Source of the DNA: Pseudoalteromonas prydzensis
Lineage (GTDB): Bacteria; Pseudomonadota; Gammaproteobacteria; Enterobacterales; Alteromonadaceae
Length of the DNA: 64,000 bases
Direction: 5' to 3'
Assembly: GCF_001661495.1 (NCBI RefSeq)
Contig: NZ_BDDT01000019.1
Location: 21,819 to 85,818, forward strand
In this document: one piece after another, positions 45,505 to 54,138 of the stretch
Layout: each line of letters starts with the position of its first letter
Position numbering within the stretch: the stretch's first letter is position 1
Program-made: the position numbers and the translations under genes
The notes under the pieces: generated by a model
Seen by the model: the letters and a program-made list of their open reading frames with translations, nothing else
Database searches by the model: none
Told to the model about the DNA's origin: nothing

Positions 45505-46377
45505 TTAAATGGTGGTAGAAAATTGACTATTACTACGAGGTTCTGTGGTGAACTGATAAAACTGAGCAATGCGACCTGCACGCGCCTCAACATCAGCAGA
45601 GCGTTGCGGAAAATTTTCAATAGCGTCATCATCTATAGAATCGCTCGCAGCAAACTCATTATCGATTTTAAATGATGATTTATTGTCTTCATCCGCTGCT
45701 TCAACTTTATCAGTATTAGCAAGCTCAGCTTGCGCTGCGGCAAGCTTTTGAGTGGCATCAGCCGCAATAGCACGATCAGCACCCGAAGGCTCTGCTGGAG
45801 CAAGTGCTGCAGCACGTACCGTTTGCATTTTTTCTATAGTGGCTTGTGGATCACCTTCAATTTCCGCAACGTCAATTTGAACTTCACCACCAACGGCGTA
45901 ATTGGTCCCATCGGGGCCACGCTGATATTCATAGCTAGGAAAACCTGCATATTGCCCACCAACAGCAGCATGCGCTTGTTCATGAATACGCACTTCGGTA
46001 TCACGAGCTTTAAGCTCTTTAATTTGCTCAGCATCTTGTTGCTCTTGCTGTGCAGCTTGTGCTTGTTGCTGCGCTTCTTGTTTAGCTTCTTGCTGTTCTT
46101 CGCTTTGCTCTGGATTTTGCTGTGCATCACCTTGCTGACGCTGTTGAATTACTTTTTCATCGGCAAGTTTACCCTTAGCATCATATGTGCCGGTATCATT
46201 GCTACCGGGTTGTTTGGTTTTTTCATTATCACCGAGGGCTTTGTTTTCAGCATTACTCGGTTTTGCAGCAGCAGGTGGCGGGATAACTTCCCGAAGTTGG
46301 TTGTCACGCCGAGCAGTTTCCGTATAAACATTAGCGGTGTTTATATTTACATTAGGAAATGGCGTGACAATGTTCAT
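45505..46377 (-). CDS. SprA-related putative metalloprotease-like protein
   Basis: A 290-residue protein of the SprA-related / CJM1_0395 type. The N-terminus (MNIVTPFPNVNINTANVYTE) is followed by a long Gln/Glu/Ala-rich low-complexity region (about 85-125). Then comes the conserved core with EVRIHEQAHAAVGGQYAG (HExxH-like HEQAH) and YAVGGEVQIDV, ending in an Ala-rich helix. The family is annotated as putative zinc metalloprotease by the HExxH motif alone; activity is unproven. It lies 6 bases after the mini flagellar-rod-like gene on the same strand, so the two form an operon. The gap 45215-45504 before the protease holds no other gene. Confidence 0.78.
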   Translation of the reverse strand: MNIVTPFPNVNINTANVYTETARRDNQLREVIPPPAAAKPSNAENKALGDNEKTKQPGSNDTGTYDAKGKLADEKVIQQRQQGDAQQNPEQSEEQQEAKQEAQQQAQAAQQEQQDAEQIKELKARDTEVRIHEQAHAAVGGQYAGFPSYEYQRGPDGTNYAVGGEVQIDVAEIEGDPQATIEKMQTVRAAALAPAEPSGADRAIAADATQKLAAAQAELANTDKVEAADEDNKSSFKIDNEFAASDSIDDDAIENFPQRSADVEARAGRIAQFYQFTTEPRSNSQFSTTI

Positions 46378-46383
46378 GGCAAA

Positions 46384-46692
46384 TTAAACACGAATATCAA
46401 TCAAAGTCCCCAGCACTTCGTCCGCGGTTTGAATTGATTGTGTATTCGCTTTGGCGTTAAACTCTTCAACTTTCAAATTCACCAAGGCTTCATCAATGCG
46501 AGCAGGTTGCGATACCGGAGCGGTGACCGCTTCTTCCGGACGCGCAGCCTGAAGCTGACGCTGCTGGGCAAGCTGTGCATCATCTTGTTGCTCTATGCTG
46601 GCGCGATTAATTTCTGCGCTGGCTTTTTCAATGCCCTGACTGGCACGATTAAAACCTTCAACACCATTATTAAAAACAGATCCGATTGGCAT
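46384..46692 (-). CDS. Mini flagellar rod/hook-like protein, 102 aa
   Basis: The first 30 residues (IGSVFNNGVEGFNRASQGIEKASAEI) and the last 30 (VEEFNAKANTQSIQTADEVLGTLIDIRV) resemble the N- and C-terminal D0 helices of flagellar rod and hook proteins. Only a short Gln/Ala/Pro-rich linker lies between them, where real FlgC/FlgE proteins have their outer domains. It is likely a cytoplasmic or chaperone-associated small relative of this family; its job is unknown. No other flagellar gene lies in the window. It is the first gene of the pair with the SprA-like gene. Confidence 0.65.
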   Translation of the reverse strand: MPIGSVFNNGVEGFNRASQGIEKASAEINRASIEQQDDAQLAQQRQLQAARPEEAVTAPVSQPARIDEALVNLKVEEFNAKANTQSIQTADEVLGTLIDIRV

Positions 46693-46792
46693 ATTAAACT
46701 CCCACCAATGATATATTGGTTAATTATCGCTCATAAAACAGCCAAAATAAAGCTTTCCACTAGAGTTTTTGGGACTCCTTTAGCGTTACTTT

Positions 46793-47530
46793 TTAAAGCA
46801 TTGATTTGATGGCGGATAAAAATTCTTTTTTGTGCGAAATAAAAGGGGCATGAGATGCCTTATCTATCACTTCATACTCAAAATCGCTATTTAAAGCCTG
46901 CATTTTAGCCACTGCACGATATGGCACTAACGCATCTAAACGACCAAATACACCGCGAATTGGTACCTGACAATTAGCAAATGCATTGCGTAAATCATCA
47001 TGCTGTAAAATGTCTAAGCCAACACTTAGGGCACTTTCTTGCGGTGCTGGATATTCATTTAATAATTTTTTCAGTTGTTTTATATCATCACGGGCACTAT
47101 CACTGCCCATAGCTTGTATTGCTAAAAACCGTTCAATAGTTTTTTCACGATGAGCGACTAATTGATCTTTAAACGCAGTGAGTACATTGTCTTTGATCCC
47201 AGGCCAATTATCGGTTTCAGCAAAAAATGGCGTTGCGGCAACTAATATTACTTTCGCCACTTTTTCAGGCCAATGTTTAGCAATATAAACAGCAAATAAA
47301 CCACCTAGTGACCAACCCATTAAAGTCGAGTTTGGTTGCAATTGCTTACTTAATTGTAACGCAGCAGCATGTAAACTATACGGTTTTGGCCATGCTTCAC
47401 TATTGCCGTAACCCGGTAAATCAAGGCAGCGCACGGTATCGGCATGAATAAACTCAAGTTCAGGTAAAATAACCTGCCACACTCCTTGGTTCATTCCCCA
47501 ACCATGTAATAACACTAACTCATTTTGCAT
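46793..47530 (-). CDS. bioH: Pimeloyl-ACP methyl ester carboxylesterase BioH
   Basis: An alpha/beta-hydrolase that removes the methyl ester from pimeloyl-ACP in biotin synthesis. I prefer the ATG at 47530 (MQNELVLLHGWG, 245 aa), which follows the E. coli pattern; the upstream ATG at 47563 adds 11 residues. The oxyanion motif LLHGWGMN and the nucleophile elbow GWSLGG (Ser74) are clear, and the Asp/His of the triad lie in FGRLDALVP and ASHAPFISH. It is divergent from comF across about 50 bases or less, a neighbourhood also found in E. coli. Confidence 0.92.
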   Translation of the reverse strand: MQNELVLLHGWGMNQGVWQVILPELEFIHADTVRCLDLPGYGNSEAWPKPYSLHAAALQLSKQLQPNSTLMGWSLGGLFAVYIAKHWPEKVAKVILVAATPFFAETDNWPGIKDNVLTAFKDQLVAHREKTIERFLAIQAMGSDSARDDIKQLKKLLNEYPAPQESALSVGLDILQHDDLRNAFANCQVPIRGVFGRLDALVPYRAVAKMQALNSDFEYEVIDKASHAPFISHKKEFLSAIKSML

Positions 47531-47579
47531 TTTCACCGACCCTGTTCCAAACTTAGCGCTCATAATAGCGCTTAAGGGA

Positions 47580-48290
47580 ATGAATGCAATGACTGCTTTT
47601 AATCAATGTCTTCAGCAGTTAGGAGATTGGTTTTTCCCTTCTTTTTGCGTGCAATGCCAGTGCGTTGTTAATAGTAAATATAGCCTGTGCGAACAGTGCC
47701 TAGCAGATTTATCGCTATTCGATTTACAGGCACATCCAAATCTATTGTACCGTCCTGATATAGTAGAGCTGTTCCCTGACTGCCAGTTTGATCATCTATT
47801 TGCTTGTGCTTGGTATCGTCCTCCATTTGATAACTGGCTCAGCCAACTAAAGTTTAGTAACCAAATTCATTATAAAAAAGCCTTATCACTAATAATTAGC
47901 CTGCAATTTACTATCAGTAAACACACCAGCGACTCATGGCCTGAGCTATTTATTATTTTACCTTTACACCAACAGCGGTTTTTACAGCGCGGCTTTAATC
48001 AAGTATCACAATGCTGGTTGCCTTGCTTAAAAGATGAGCCGGTTGATTTTCTAAGTTTACAGCGCAGTAAAAAAACCCAAGCGCAATCATCACTCAGCAA
48101 AGCTAAACGAATAAAAAACTTACAGGGTGCGTTTATATGCAATACCGATATGACAGGAAAAACCGTGGCTATTGTTGATGATGTGATGACCACAGGCGCC
48201 ACTTTGAATGCAGCCACTGTGGCACTTAAACAAGCGGGTGCTAAACAAGTCTGGGCATTTGTGACTTGCTTAACACCATTGCGGGATTAA
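47580..48290 (+). CDS. comF: ComF-family phosphoribosyltransferase-like protein
   Basis: A 236-residue ComF/GntX protein. An N-terminal zinc-finger-like set of cysteines (Cys23, Cys26, Cys37, Cys40) precedes a PRTase domain whose PRPP loop is VAIVDDVMTTGATLNA (about 197-212). Family members support DNA uptake in competent bacteria or use of external DNA as nutrient (GntX in E. coli). Its stop is 16 bases from the convergent M14 peptidase gene. Confidence 0.92.
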   Translation: MNAMTAFNQCLQQLGDWFFPSFCVQCQCVVNSKYSLCEQCLADLSLFDLQAHPNLLYRPDIVELFPDCQFDHLFACAWYRPPFDNWLSQLKFSNQIHYKKALSLIISLQFTISKHTSDSWPELFIILPLHQQRFLQRGFNQVSQCWLPCLKDEPVDFLSLQRSKKTQAQSSLSKAKRIKNLQGAFICNTDMTGKTVAIVDDVMTTGATLNAATVALKQAGAKQVWAFVTCLTPLRD

Positions 48291-48306
48291 TCCTTAAACG
48301 GAGTAA

Positions 48307-50859
48307 TTATTCTGCATTTGCGCTAAATGTATGACCGAAAAATAACGCATTACTCAATAACCGACTCGTGCCGTACCAATAACCTCTGAATACAGGGTTA
48401 TCTGTCATACCAATTACATTACCACGACCATACGAATGAGCGACTAAACCAGCCGCACCAGCAACTTGTTCAATATTTACGTCATCGGTAAAACCCGCTA
48501 GCAATGGTTTTTCCGTGTACTGCAAGACATTAACAAATGGCGCCGGTGACATTTCCAGTAACCAGGTACTATTTTTAAACACTGGCAAGGTATTACGCTG
48601 TAATGAAAAAGTAAGTGGGTGAGTTAAATCGACTTTCGTATTAAAGATTGCCCCAGCGATACGCTGACGCCCTGCTAGGTGATCTTTATCACCATAATGC
48701 AAGCCATCGGTCTTAAAGGCACTGGCAACATCTCGGCGTGATAAATAGGTAGTTTTTAATAGTTGCTGATCAACTAAGAACTTAGCTCCACCTTTATGCC
48801 CCCATATTACACCACCTTTACGGACCCATGTTTTAATAGCAACTTTATCAGCATCACTCAAGCTGTTGTAGTTACCATGTGCTAGTACGATATGACTGTA
48901 GCCACTAAGCTCTAAATTACCCAAGCGTTCTATTTCCACTATGGTCGGCGCCACGCCGACAAAACGATCAAGGTAATACCACACTTCGCCAACTTCATAT
49001 TGACTAGTCCCTTGGCCGCCCACAAGCAACACTTTAGGTGCTTTAACGACCGCAAGAGTTCGTGATCCTAAATCGGCACCTTGTGAAGTCAAGCCCGAGG
49101 TAATTGGCGTGATGGCAATACCAAATTCATTTTGCGCATCATTTAATAATGTAACCCATTGTGGATTAGTTTGAATCCCTGCAGGAACAATAATGCTCCC
49201 TGCGGCAAATTCTTCAGTACTGGTAAGTGATTTAGCTGATAATGGACTTAAAGCGACACGCGCCTGCACGCCTTGTTGTAATAACTTATTAAGCATTTTT
49301 GGTGCTAAATAATTATCCCACTTAAAGCCAAACGCATACTGTGCCTCCAATGCTTGAAATTGAGCTTGCTCAGGCTGTTGCCATGCATCTTTGCTAACGT
49401 CCAAGCCCCAACCGCTTTTTATAGCTGCAAACTCTAAATTAAAAGCATGAGCTAAAGTCCAACCTGATACATCATAAAAAGTATTATCAACAAAGCGCTT
49501 TTGCTCACTGAAAATCGCTTTTACTAAACGAAATTGTGGTTGTGCAAGCGGTACAAAATAGCTCCCCGCTGCAAAGCTTTGCCCATTTGCTTTTACTGCT
49601 TTATTGAGTGGGTATGCCTGAATTTGATGCTGCTTTAATAAATCTAAAAACAGCGTCATACGGGTAGTATCAGCACCACTTTGCACAACATAACCCTTAT
49701 AATCTTCATCATTAGCAAGCTCTACAGCATTGTTATAAAAACTGGCTTGATAATCCAGTAACGCTTGACGGTTATCTATCGCCGCCTGAAATGTAGATAG
49801 GCTCGTAAGCAGCTGATTTTTAATTGTGAAAGGAAAAGTTAAAGTACCGTTTTGTGTTTCCTGTACATGACCCCGTGAACTGGCTTGCTCAAATAAAATG
49901 CCCACGCCACCGTTTACATCTGGGTAGGTAGAGCCTTTGCCATAGTAAAAGTCATCAAAGCTTTCTTCGGTAAAATACAATGCATTATGTTCATCTAATG
50001 TTTTTGCATGGTAGTTACCGATAGCCTTTGTAAGGCTAACATTTTCATCAGGGGTGATAGGGTGTTTGCGCGATGGAATACCTGGTTGAAAGAAAAAGGT
50101 GCTGTTAGGGCCCATTTCATGAAAATCAGTCAATATATTTGGCTTCCAGTGATGAAACTTAGCAATTCGTGCTCGCGACTCTGGATGCTGTAGCAGTAAC
50201 CAATCACGATTTAAATCAAACCAGTAATGATTAGTGCGGCTACTTGGCCAGCTTTCAATATGCTCTCGCGTTTGTGGATCAGACGATAAGTTCATGCCGC
50301 GATTGCTATTAGCCCAATTAGCAAAACGCGCTAAGCCATCGGGATTTAATGAAGGATCGAGTAAAATAACGGTATTATTTAATAGCGTATCTATTTCTTT
50401 ACCTTGCGCAGCAGCTAAATAATACGCCACTAATAAGGCTGAATTACTACCCGATGACTCATTACCATGCACGCTGTAACCCATCCATACCACGGCAGGT
50501 TGATCTGTGTTTTTGGCTTTTTCTGAATCTGCTAAACGAGCTAAATGTGCTTGGCGGAGTTGCTCTACATTCCCCAACTTATCAGCTGCGGTGATAGTTA
50601 GCATAACAAGCGGGCGCTGTTCGTGAGTGCGACCAATCACTTCAAAGTTAATACGGTCACTCTTCTCTGCCAATATCTCCATATAGCGAACGAGTTGATC
50701 ATGGCGGACATGCCACTGCCCAACTTCATAACCTAAAACCTGCTCTGGAGTAGGAATTGTTGGATCAAATTTCACATCATTATTGAAATAATAGGAAAGC
50801 GGTTGCGCTAAACAAGAAAAGCTCAGCAATAGTGTAAAGATTGTTATTATCAAACGCAT
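48307..50859 (-). CDS. M14-family zinc carboxypeptidase, exported
   Basis: About 850 residues with a signal peptide (about 1-18, ending SCLAQ). I choose the ATG at 50859; an upstream GTG at 50868 adds three residues. The M14 zinc site is visible: HGNE (His131, Glu134 counted from this start), then TDFHEMG with the third ligand His. The catalytic Glu candidate lies in GVGILFEQASSRG. The C-terminal half (about 390-850) is a long extra region without a clear catalytic motif, possibly a glutamine-amidotransferase-like (DUF4350-like) fold. The enzyme probably trims peptides in the periplasm or medium. It is monocistronic. Confidence 0.88.
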   Translation of the reverse strand: MRLIITIFTLLLSFSCLAQPLSYYFNNDVKFDPTIPTPEQVLGYEVGQWHVRHDQLVRYMEILAEKSDRINFEVIGRTHEQRPLVMLTITAADKLGNVEQLRQAHLARLADSEKAKNTDQPAVVWMGYSVHGNESSGSNSALLVAYYLAAAQGKEIDTLLNNTVILLDPSLNPDGLARFANWANSNRGMNLSSDPQTREHIESWPSSRTNHYWFDLNRDWLLLQHPESRARIAKFHHWKPNILTDFHEMGPNSTFFFQPGIPSRKHPITPDENVSLTKAIGNYHAKTLDEHNALYFTEESFDDFYYGKGSTYPDVNGGVGILFEQASSRGHVQETQNGTLTFPFTIKNQLLTSLSTFQAAIDNRQALLDYQASFYNNAVELANDEDYKGYVVQSGADTTRMTLFLDLLKQHQIQAYPLNKAVKANGQSFAAGSYFVPLAQPQFRLVKAIFSEQKRFVDNTFYDVSGWTLAHAFNLEFAAIKSGWGLDVSKDAWQQPEQAQFQALEAQYAFGFKWDNYLAPKMLNKLLQQGVQARVALSPLSAKSLTSTEEFAAGSIIVPAGIQTNPQWVTLLNDAQNEFGIAITPITSGLTSQGADLGSRTLAVVKAPKVLLVGGQGTSQYEVGEVWYYLDRFVGVAPTIVEIERLGNLELSGYSHIVLAHGNYNSLSDADKVAIKTWVRKGGVIWGHKGGAKFLVDQQLLKTTYLSRRDVASAFKTDGLHYGDKDHLAGRQRIAGAIFNTKVDLTHPLTFSLQRNTLPVFKNSTWLLEMSPAPFVNVLQYTEKPLLAGFTDDVNIEQVAGAAGLVAHSYGRGNVIGMTDNPVFRGYWYGTSRLLSNALFFGHTFSANAE

Positions 50860-51004
50860 ATAAAACACTCAGTAAATGATCAATGTTTGCACGCTACCAC
50901 TGCTTAAAATAGATGCCAAATTTTTACGCTCAACACTGGCGACAACGCGATGAGCGGAGTATGATAACCAGTATCCGAGTAATTTAGTCAAGTATAGTTG
51001 TTTT

Positions 51005-51580
51005 ATGATTTCTATTTCCGAAACCGCACAATCGCATTTTGCAAAATTATTAGCTGACCAAGCTGAAAAAACAAATATTCGTGTATTTGTTGTTAACCCT
51101 GGCACATCACAAGCGGAATGTGGTGTTTCTTATTGCCCAGAAGATGCAGTAGAAGCCACTGACATTCGCCTTCCTTTTAACGGTTTTGATGCTGTTGTTG
51201 ACGCTGAAAGCGCGCCATTTTTAGAAGAAGCTGAAATTGATTTCGTTACCGATAAAATGGGCACACAGTTAACACTTAAAGCCCCTAATGCAAAAGCCCG
51301 TAAAATCGGTGATGACGCAAGCCTTAACGAACGTATTCAGCACATGCTAGAAACAGAAGTTAATCCTCAACTTGCTAATCATGGTGGCCAAGTAAGCCTT
51401 GTAGAAGTAACCGCTGAAGGTATTGCGGTACTACAATTTGGCGGTGGCTGTAATGGTTGTTCAATGATCGACGTTACGCTTAAAGAAGGCATTGAAAAAG
51501 AAATGATTGCAAAGTTTGATGAGATCACCGGTGTTGCTGATATCACAGACCACAAAGCTGGCGATCATTCTTACTATTAA
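51005..51580 (+). CDS. nfuA: Fe-S carrier protein NfuA
   Basis: A 191-residue Fe-S biogenesis protein. The N-terminal A-type-like domain (about 1-95) has lost the three-Cys cluster site typical of IscA. The C-terminal NifU domain carries Cys149-x2-Cys152 (GGGCNGCSM), which hold a bridging 4Fe-4S cluster between two subunits. Both cysteine positions equal those of E. coli NfuA. It delivers clusters to apo-proteins during iron or oxidative stress. It is followed after 12 bases by a small membrane-protein gene. Confidence 0.95.
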   Translation: MISISETAQSHFAKLLADQAEKTNIRVFVVNPGTSQAECGVSYCPEDAVEATDIRLPFNGFDAVVDAESAPFLEEAEIDFVTDKMGTQLTLKAPNAKARKIGDDASLNERIQHMLETEVNPQLANHGGQVSLVEVTAEGIAVLQFGGGCNGCSMIDVTLKEGIEKEMIAKFDEITGVADITDHKAGDHSYY

Positions 51581-51592
51581 TCGCTCATCATC

Positions 51593-51865
51593 ATGTTAAA
51601 GCGGCTGATATATCGCTTAGGCTCTGAACCTAAGCTCAGCTTAAAACGCTTTTTACGCGGCCTAGCACTGTTTGTGCTGGCCGTGATATTTATTGCTCTT
51701 GGGTATTACACCCACTTCAGCTTACAAATCATCGGCTTAGTAATTTTAGCAATCGCACTATTCTTCGCAGCCTGGGGTTACCTTGGTATTTTTGCTAATC
51801 GATTCTCACAGGTATTAGATAGACAAAGTTCCCGTACAGAAGAAGATCCTGATCTTTGGAAGTAG
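51593..51865 (+). CDS. Hypothetical small membrane protein, 90 aa
   Basis: A 90-residue protein with a basic N-terminus (KRLIYRLGSEPKLSLKRFLRG). Two hydrophobic segments follow (about 25-42 and 46-67), then a polar acidic tail (TEEDPDLWK). I do not recognise a family. It is probably cotranscribed with nfuA, 12 bases upstream. Its TAG stop is itself the first three bases of a perfect TAGGTTC heptamer array, so the array may affect where translation ends if copy number changes. Confidence 0.6.
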   Translation: MLKRLIYRLGSEPKLSLKRFLRGLALFVLAVIFIALGYYTHFSLQIIGLVILAIALFFAAWGYLGIFANRFSQVLDRQSSRTEEDPDLWK

Positions 51866-51920
51866 GTTCTAGGTTCTAGGTTCTAGGTTCTAGGTTCTAG
51901 GTTCTAGGTTCTAGGTTCTA
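51863..51920 (+). repeat. Heptanucleotide tandem array, (TAGGTTC)8
   Basis: Eight perfect copies of TAGGTTC fill 51863-51918, then TA. The first copy contains the TAG stop codon of the 90-residue gene. Each junction makes CTAG, a tetranucleotide usually rare in proteobacterial genomes. The array lies between this gene and the tRNA array on the opposite strand. Confidence 0.95.
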
Positions 51921-51939
51921 TCAAATGCTGACATAAAAG

Positions 51940-51993
51940 GGTTGCGGGAGCCAGAGTTTATGAAGAGCGAACCGACGACCTTCGGGTTATGAG
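51940..51993 (-). pseudogene. Decayed tRNA-fMet remnant A
   Basis: The 3'-acceptor piece GGTTGCGGGAGCC (51940-51952) and the T-arm to anticodon-side piece at 51969-51993 (25 identical bases) match the intact tRNA-fMet genes. The stretch between them is altered, and the D-arm and 5' half are gone. It cannot fold into a tRNA. Confidence 0.75.
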
Positions 51994-52064
51994 TAACCCA
52001 ACAGTGCATTCACTGAATTTCAGACATAAAAAAAGAGTGTCGATTCATTATTACTTGATTTCAG

Positions 52065-52131
52065 TGGTTGCGGGAGCCGGATTTAAATAGATGGCCTTTG
52101 CTGGCTAATGTAGAGCTGAGACCGACGAGCT
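52065..52131 (-). pseudogene. Decayed tRNA-fMet remnant B
   Basis: TGGTTGCGGGAGCCGGATTT (52065-52084) is the intact 3' acceptor end of tRNA-fMet, and ACCGACGAGCTA at 52120-52131 is close to its D-arm. About 35 bases between are unrelated. The gene is dead. Confidence 0.7.
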
Positions 52132-52156
52132 ATTTATTTCACTGAATTTTAGACAT

Positions 52157-52180
52157 AAAAAAACACTCATTAAGAGTGTC
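52157..52180 (-). terminator. Terminator of the tRNA-fMet operon
   Basis: On the minus strand GACACTC, loop TTAAT and GAGTGT are followed by seven T residues. It lies about 25 bases beyond the last intact tRNA. The same element at 52027-52040 has lost one stem arm. Confidence 0.8.
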
Positions 52181-52203
52181 GATTCATTATTACTTGATTT
52201 CAG

Positions 52204-52280
<77 letters not shown>

Positions 52281-52340
52281 CCTGAAATTGCAGATTTATT
52301 TATAGTTGCTATACATGACAACTTGGCTTCCAATAAAAAT

Positions 52341-52417
<77 letters not shown>

Positions 52418-52495
52418 CCTGTATATTTTAAGTCTATCGACTAGTGATTTTTAACTCTCACCAAGAGTTTACAGTAACCGCTTCTTTAAAAGAAT

Positions 52496-52572
<77 letters not shown>

Positions 52573-52632
52573 CCTGTAATTTCTTATTCAACAATTTCGC
52601 GCTTTTTGCGAGCCTGTTTCGAAGAGAGCGCT

Positions 52633-52660
52633 ATAGTATAGGAATCAAATTATAATGCAA
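52633..52660 (-). promoter_or_regulatory. Likely promoter of the tRNA-fMet operon
   Basis: On the minus strand TTGCAT, a 16-base spacer and TACTAT are followed by a GC-rich discriminator (AGCGCTCTC), the type linked to stringent control of stable RNA. Confidence 0.5.
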
Positions 52661-52714
52661 CAGTTAAACTGCTTAAAGCTGTTCAACCGCACAAAAAGCA
52701 AACAAACAGAGTGA

Positions 52715-53512
52715 TTAAACGGCTCTTTGGTGCGGATTTATCATTTTTTGCCATTCCCAATCAGGGTGGCCCATTACTATGAAGTCAGGATTCTCTGTAC
52801 TCTCACGTTGATTATAGGTTAACGGGTTAAACTCAGCATCAGTAATACAGCCCCCCGCTTCTTCAACAATTATTTGCGATGCTCCTGTATCCCACTCTCC
52901 AGTCGGCCCGATCCGTAAAAAACAATCCGCTTTACCTTCTGCGACAATGCAGGCTTTTAAAGAACATGAACCAACAGCAACCGTTGTAAATTGCATATTC
53001 AAGTACTGGCTTACCGCTTCAATTTTTTGTCGACGACTTACCGCTAAGGTTAAGTTATCTGGGGTGGCAACATTAATTTGCTGATCGTTACCATCAATAC
53101 GTTTAAATGCACCATTTTGATAACTGGCAAAATAAGTAGTTTCTTTCGCAGGCCAATAAATCACACCAAGTACCGGACGATTATTTTCAATCAGGGCGAT
53201 ATTTACGGCAAAATCACCGCTTTCTAAAATAAACTCACCCGTGCCATCCATTGGATCGAGTAACCAGTAACGCTGCCAATTTTTCCTGTCTGCCAAAGCA
53301 GGGATCGGCGTCTCTTCCGACATGATAGGAATATCTGGCGCCAGTGCTTTTAATCCAGCAACCAGTACATCATTAGCGGCTAAATCAGCTTTAGTGACGG
53401 GTGTATGATCTGACTTTTCTTGCTCGCCAATATCATCTTTCTTGTAAATTGCCATTATTGCTGCTCCTGCGCTTTGCGCAAGCTCAATACATGGCTCAAG
53501 TAATTCAATCAT
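52715..53512 (-). CDS. cysQ: 3'(2'),5'-bisphosphate nucleotidase CysQ
   Basis: A 265-residue magnesium-dependent, lithium-sensitive phosphatase of the inositol monophosphatase fold, which hydrolyses PAP/PAPS formed in sulfate assimilation. Metal-site motifs: Glu pair in MSEETPIP, LLDPMDGTGEFI (Asp-Pro-x-Asp-Gly-Thr) and the distal GEWDTGASQIIVEEAGG. The length fits CysQ (about 245-275). Its start overlaps the nudE stop by 8 bases; cysQ-nudE-yrfG clustering is seen in other gammaproteobacteria. Confidence 0.94.
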   Translation of the reverse strand: MIELLEPCIELAQSAGAAIMAIYKKDDIGEQEKSDHTPVTKADLAANDVLVAGLKALAPDIPIMSEETPIPALADRKNWQRYWLLDPMDGTGEFILESGDFAVNIALIENNRPVLGVIYWPAKETTYFASYQNGAFKRIDGNDQQINVATPDNLTLAVSRRQKIEAVSQYLNMQFTTVAVGSCSLKACIVAEGKADCFLRIGPTGEWDTGASQIIVEEAGGCITDAEFNPLTYNQRESTENPDFIVMGHPDWEWQKMINPHQRAV

Positions 53513-54083
53513 TCGCAGCTCCCACTTCTAAATGCTTAGTTAATAATAGCAAAGCTGCAACGCTTCGTGCTTCGGTGAAGTCTGATTGTTGTAATAATGA
53601 CTGCCAATCTGTTAATGGCCACTTAACAACCACTAAAGGCTCAGGCTCATCGCCAACTAATGTTTGTGGGTAAAGCTGTTGGGCAAATAGTATATGCATG
53701 GTGGCATTAAAGTAACTTGGCGCCATAGACACTGTCTTTAGTGACTTTAACTGCTCTGCGCCAAAGCCTACCTCTTCTTTTAGTTCTCGATTAGCTGCTT
53801 GCTCTGGGGTTTCGCCAGGGTCAATTAATCCTTTCGGAAAACCGAGTTGGTAGTCATTAGTGCCGGCACAATATTCACGCACCAGCAGCAGTTCATTTTC
53901 AGCCGTTAATGGTACAATCATTACAGCGCCTCGGCCACCGCCGCGAATGCGCTCATATTGACGCTGTTCGTCATTTGAAAATTTTAATTCAAGTGATTCC
54001 ACCGTAAATAATCTACTCTTAGCAACGACTTCGGTGCTAAGGATCTGTGGTGGTGTTGGGTGCTTTTTCTGTGTCATTGGCAT
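53505..54083 (-). CDS. nudE: ADP-compounds Nudix hydrolase NudE
   Basis: A 192-residue Nudix enzyme that cleaves ADP-ribose, Ap3A and NADH-type substrates. The Nudix box is complete: G-x5-E-x7-REL-x-EE-x-GF in GLIDPGETPEQAANRELKEE (first 20 residues) followed by VGF. The N-terminal LFTVESLELKFSNDEQRQYERI fits NudE. It is the first gene of a two-gene unit with cysQ and is divergent from yrfG across 55 bases, the same pairing as in E. coli (nudE near yrfG). Confidence 0.92.
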   Translation of the reverse strand: MPMTQKKHPTPPQILSTEVVAKSRLFTVESLELKFSNDEQRQYERIRGGGRGAVMIVPLTAENELLLVREYCAGTNDYQLGFPKGLIDPGETPEQAANRELKEEVGFGAEQLKSLKTVSMAPSYFNATMHILFAQQLYPQTLVGDEPEPLVVVKWPLTDWQSLLQQSDFTEARSVAALLLLTKHLEVGAAND

Positions 54084-54138
54084 TAATTTGCTATCATGGC
54101 AGTTAGTTCAATAATAAACCCTATAAGATGAAATTCCT

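Noticed and set aside
45730..46437. 235-residue open frame antisense to the SprA-like gene
   Set aside because: It arises opposite the Gln/Glu-rich region (giving Leu/Cys/Phe runs) and spans into the adjacent gene. No independent support.
51940..52131. Two further functional tRNA genes
   Set aside because: Only fragments of tRNA-fMet remain. Arms needed for folding are missing or replaced, so I list them as pseudogenes.
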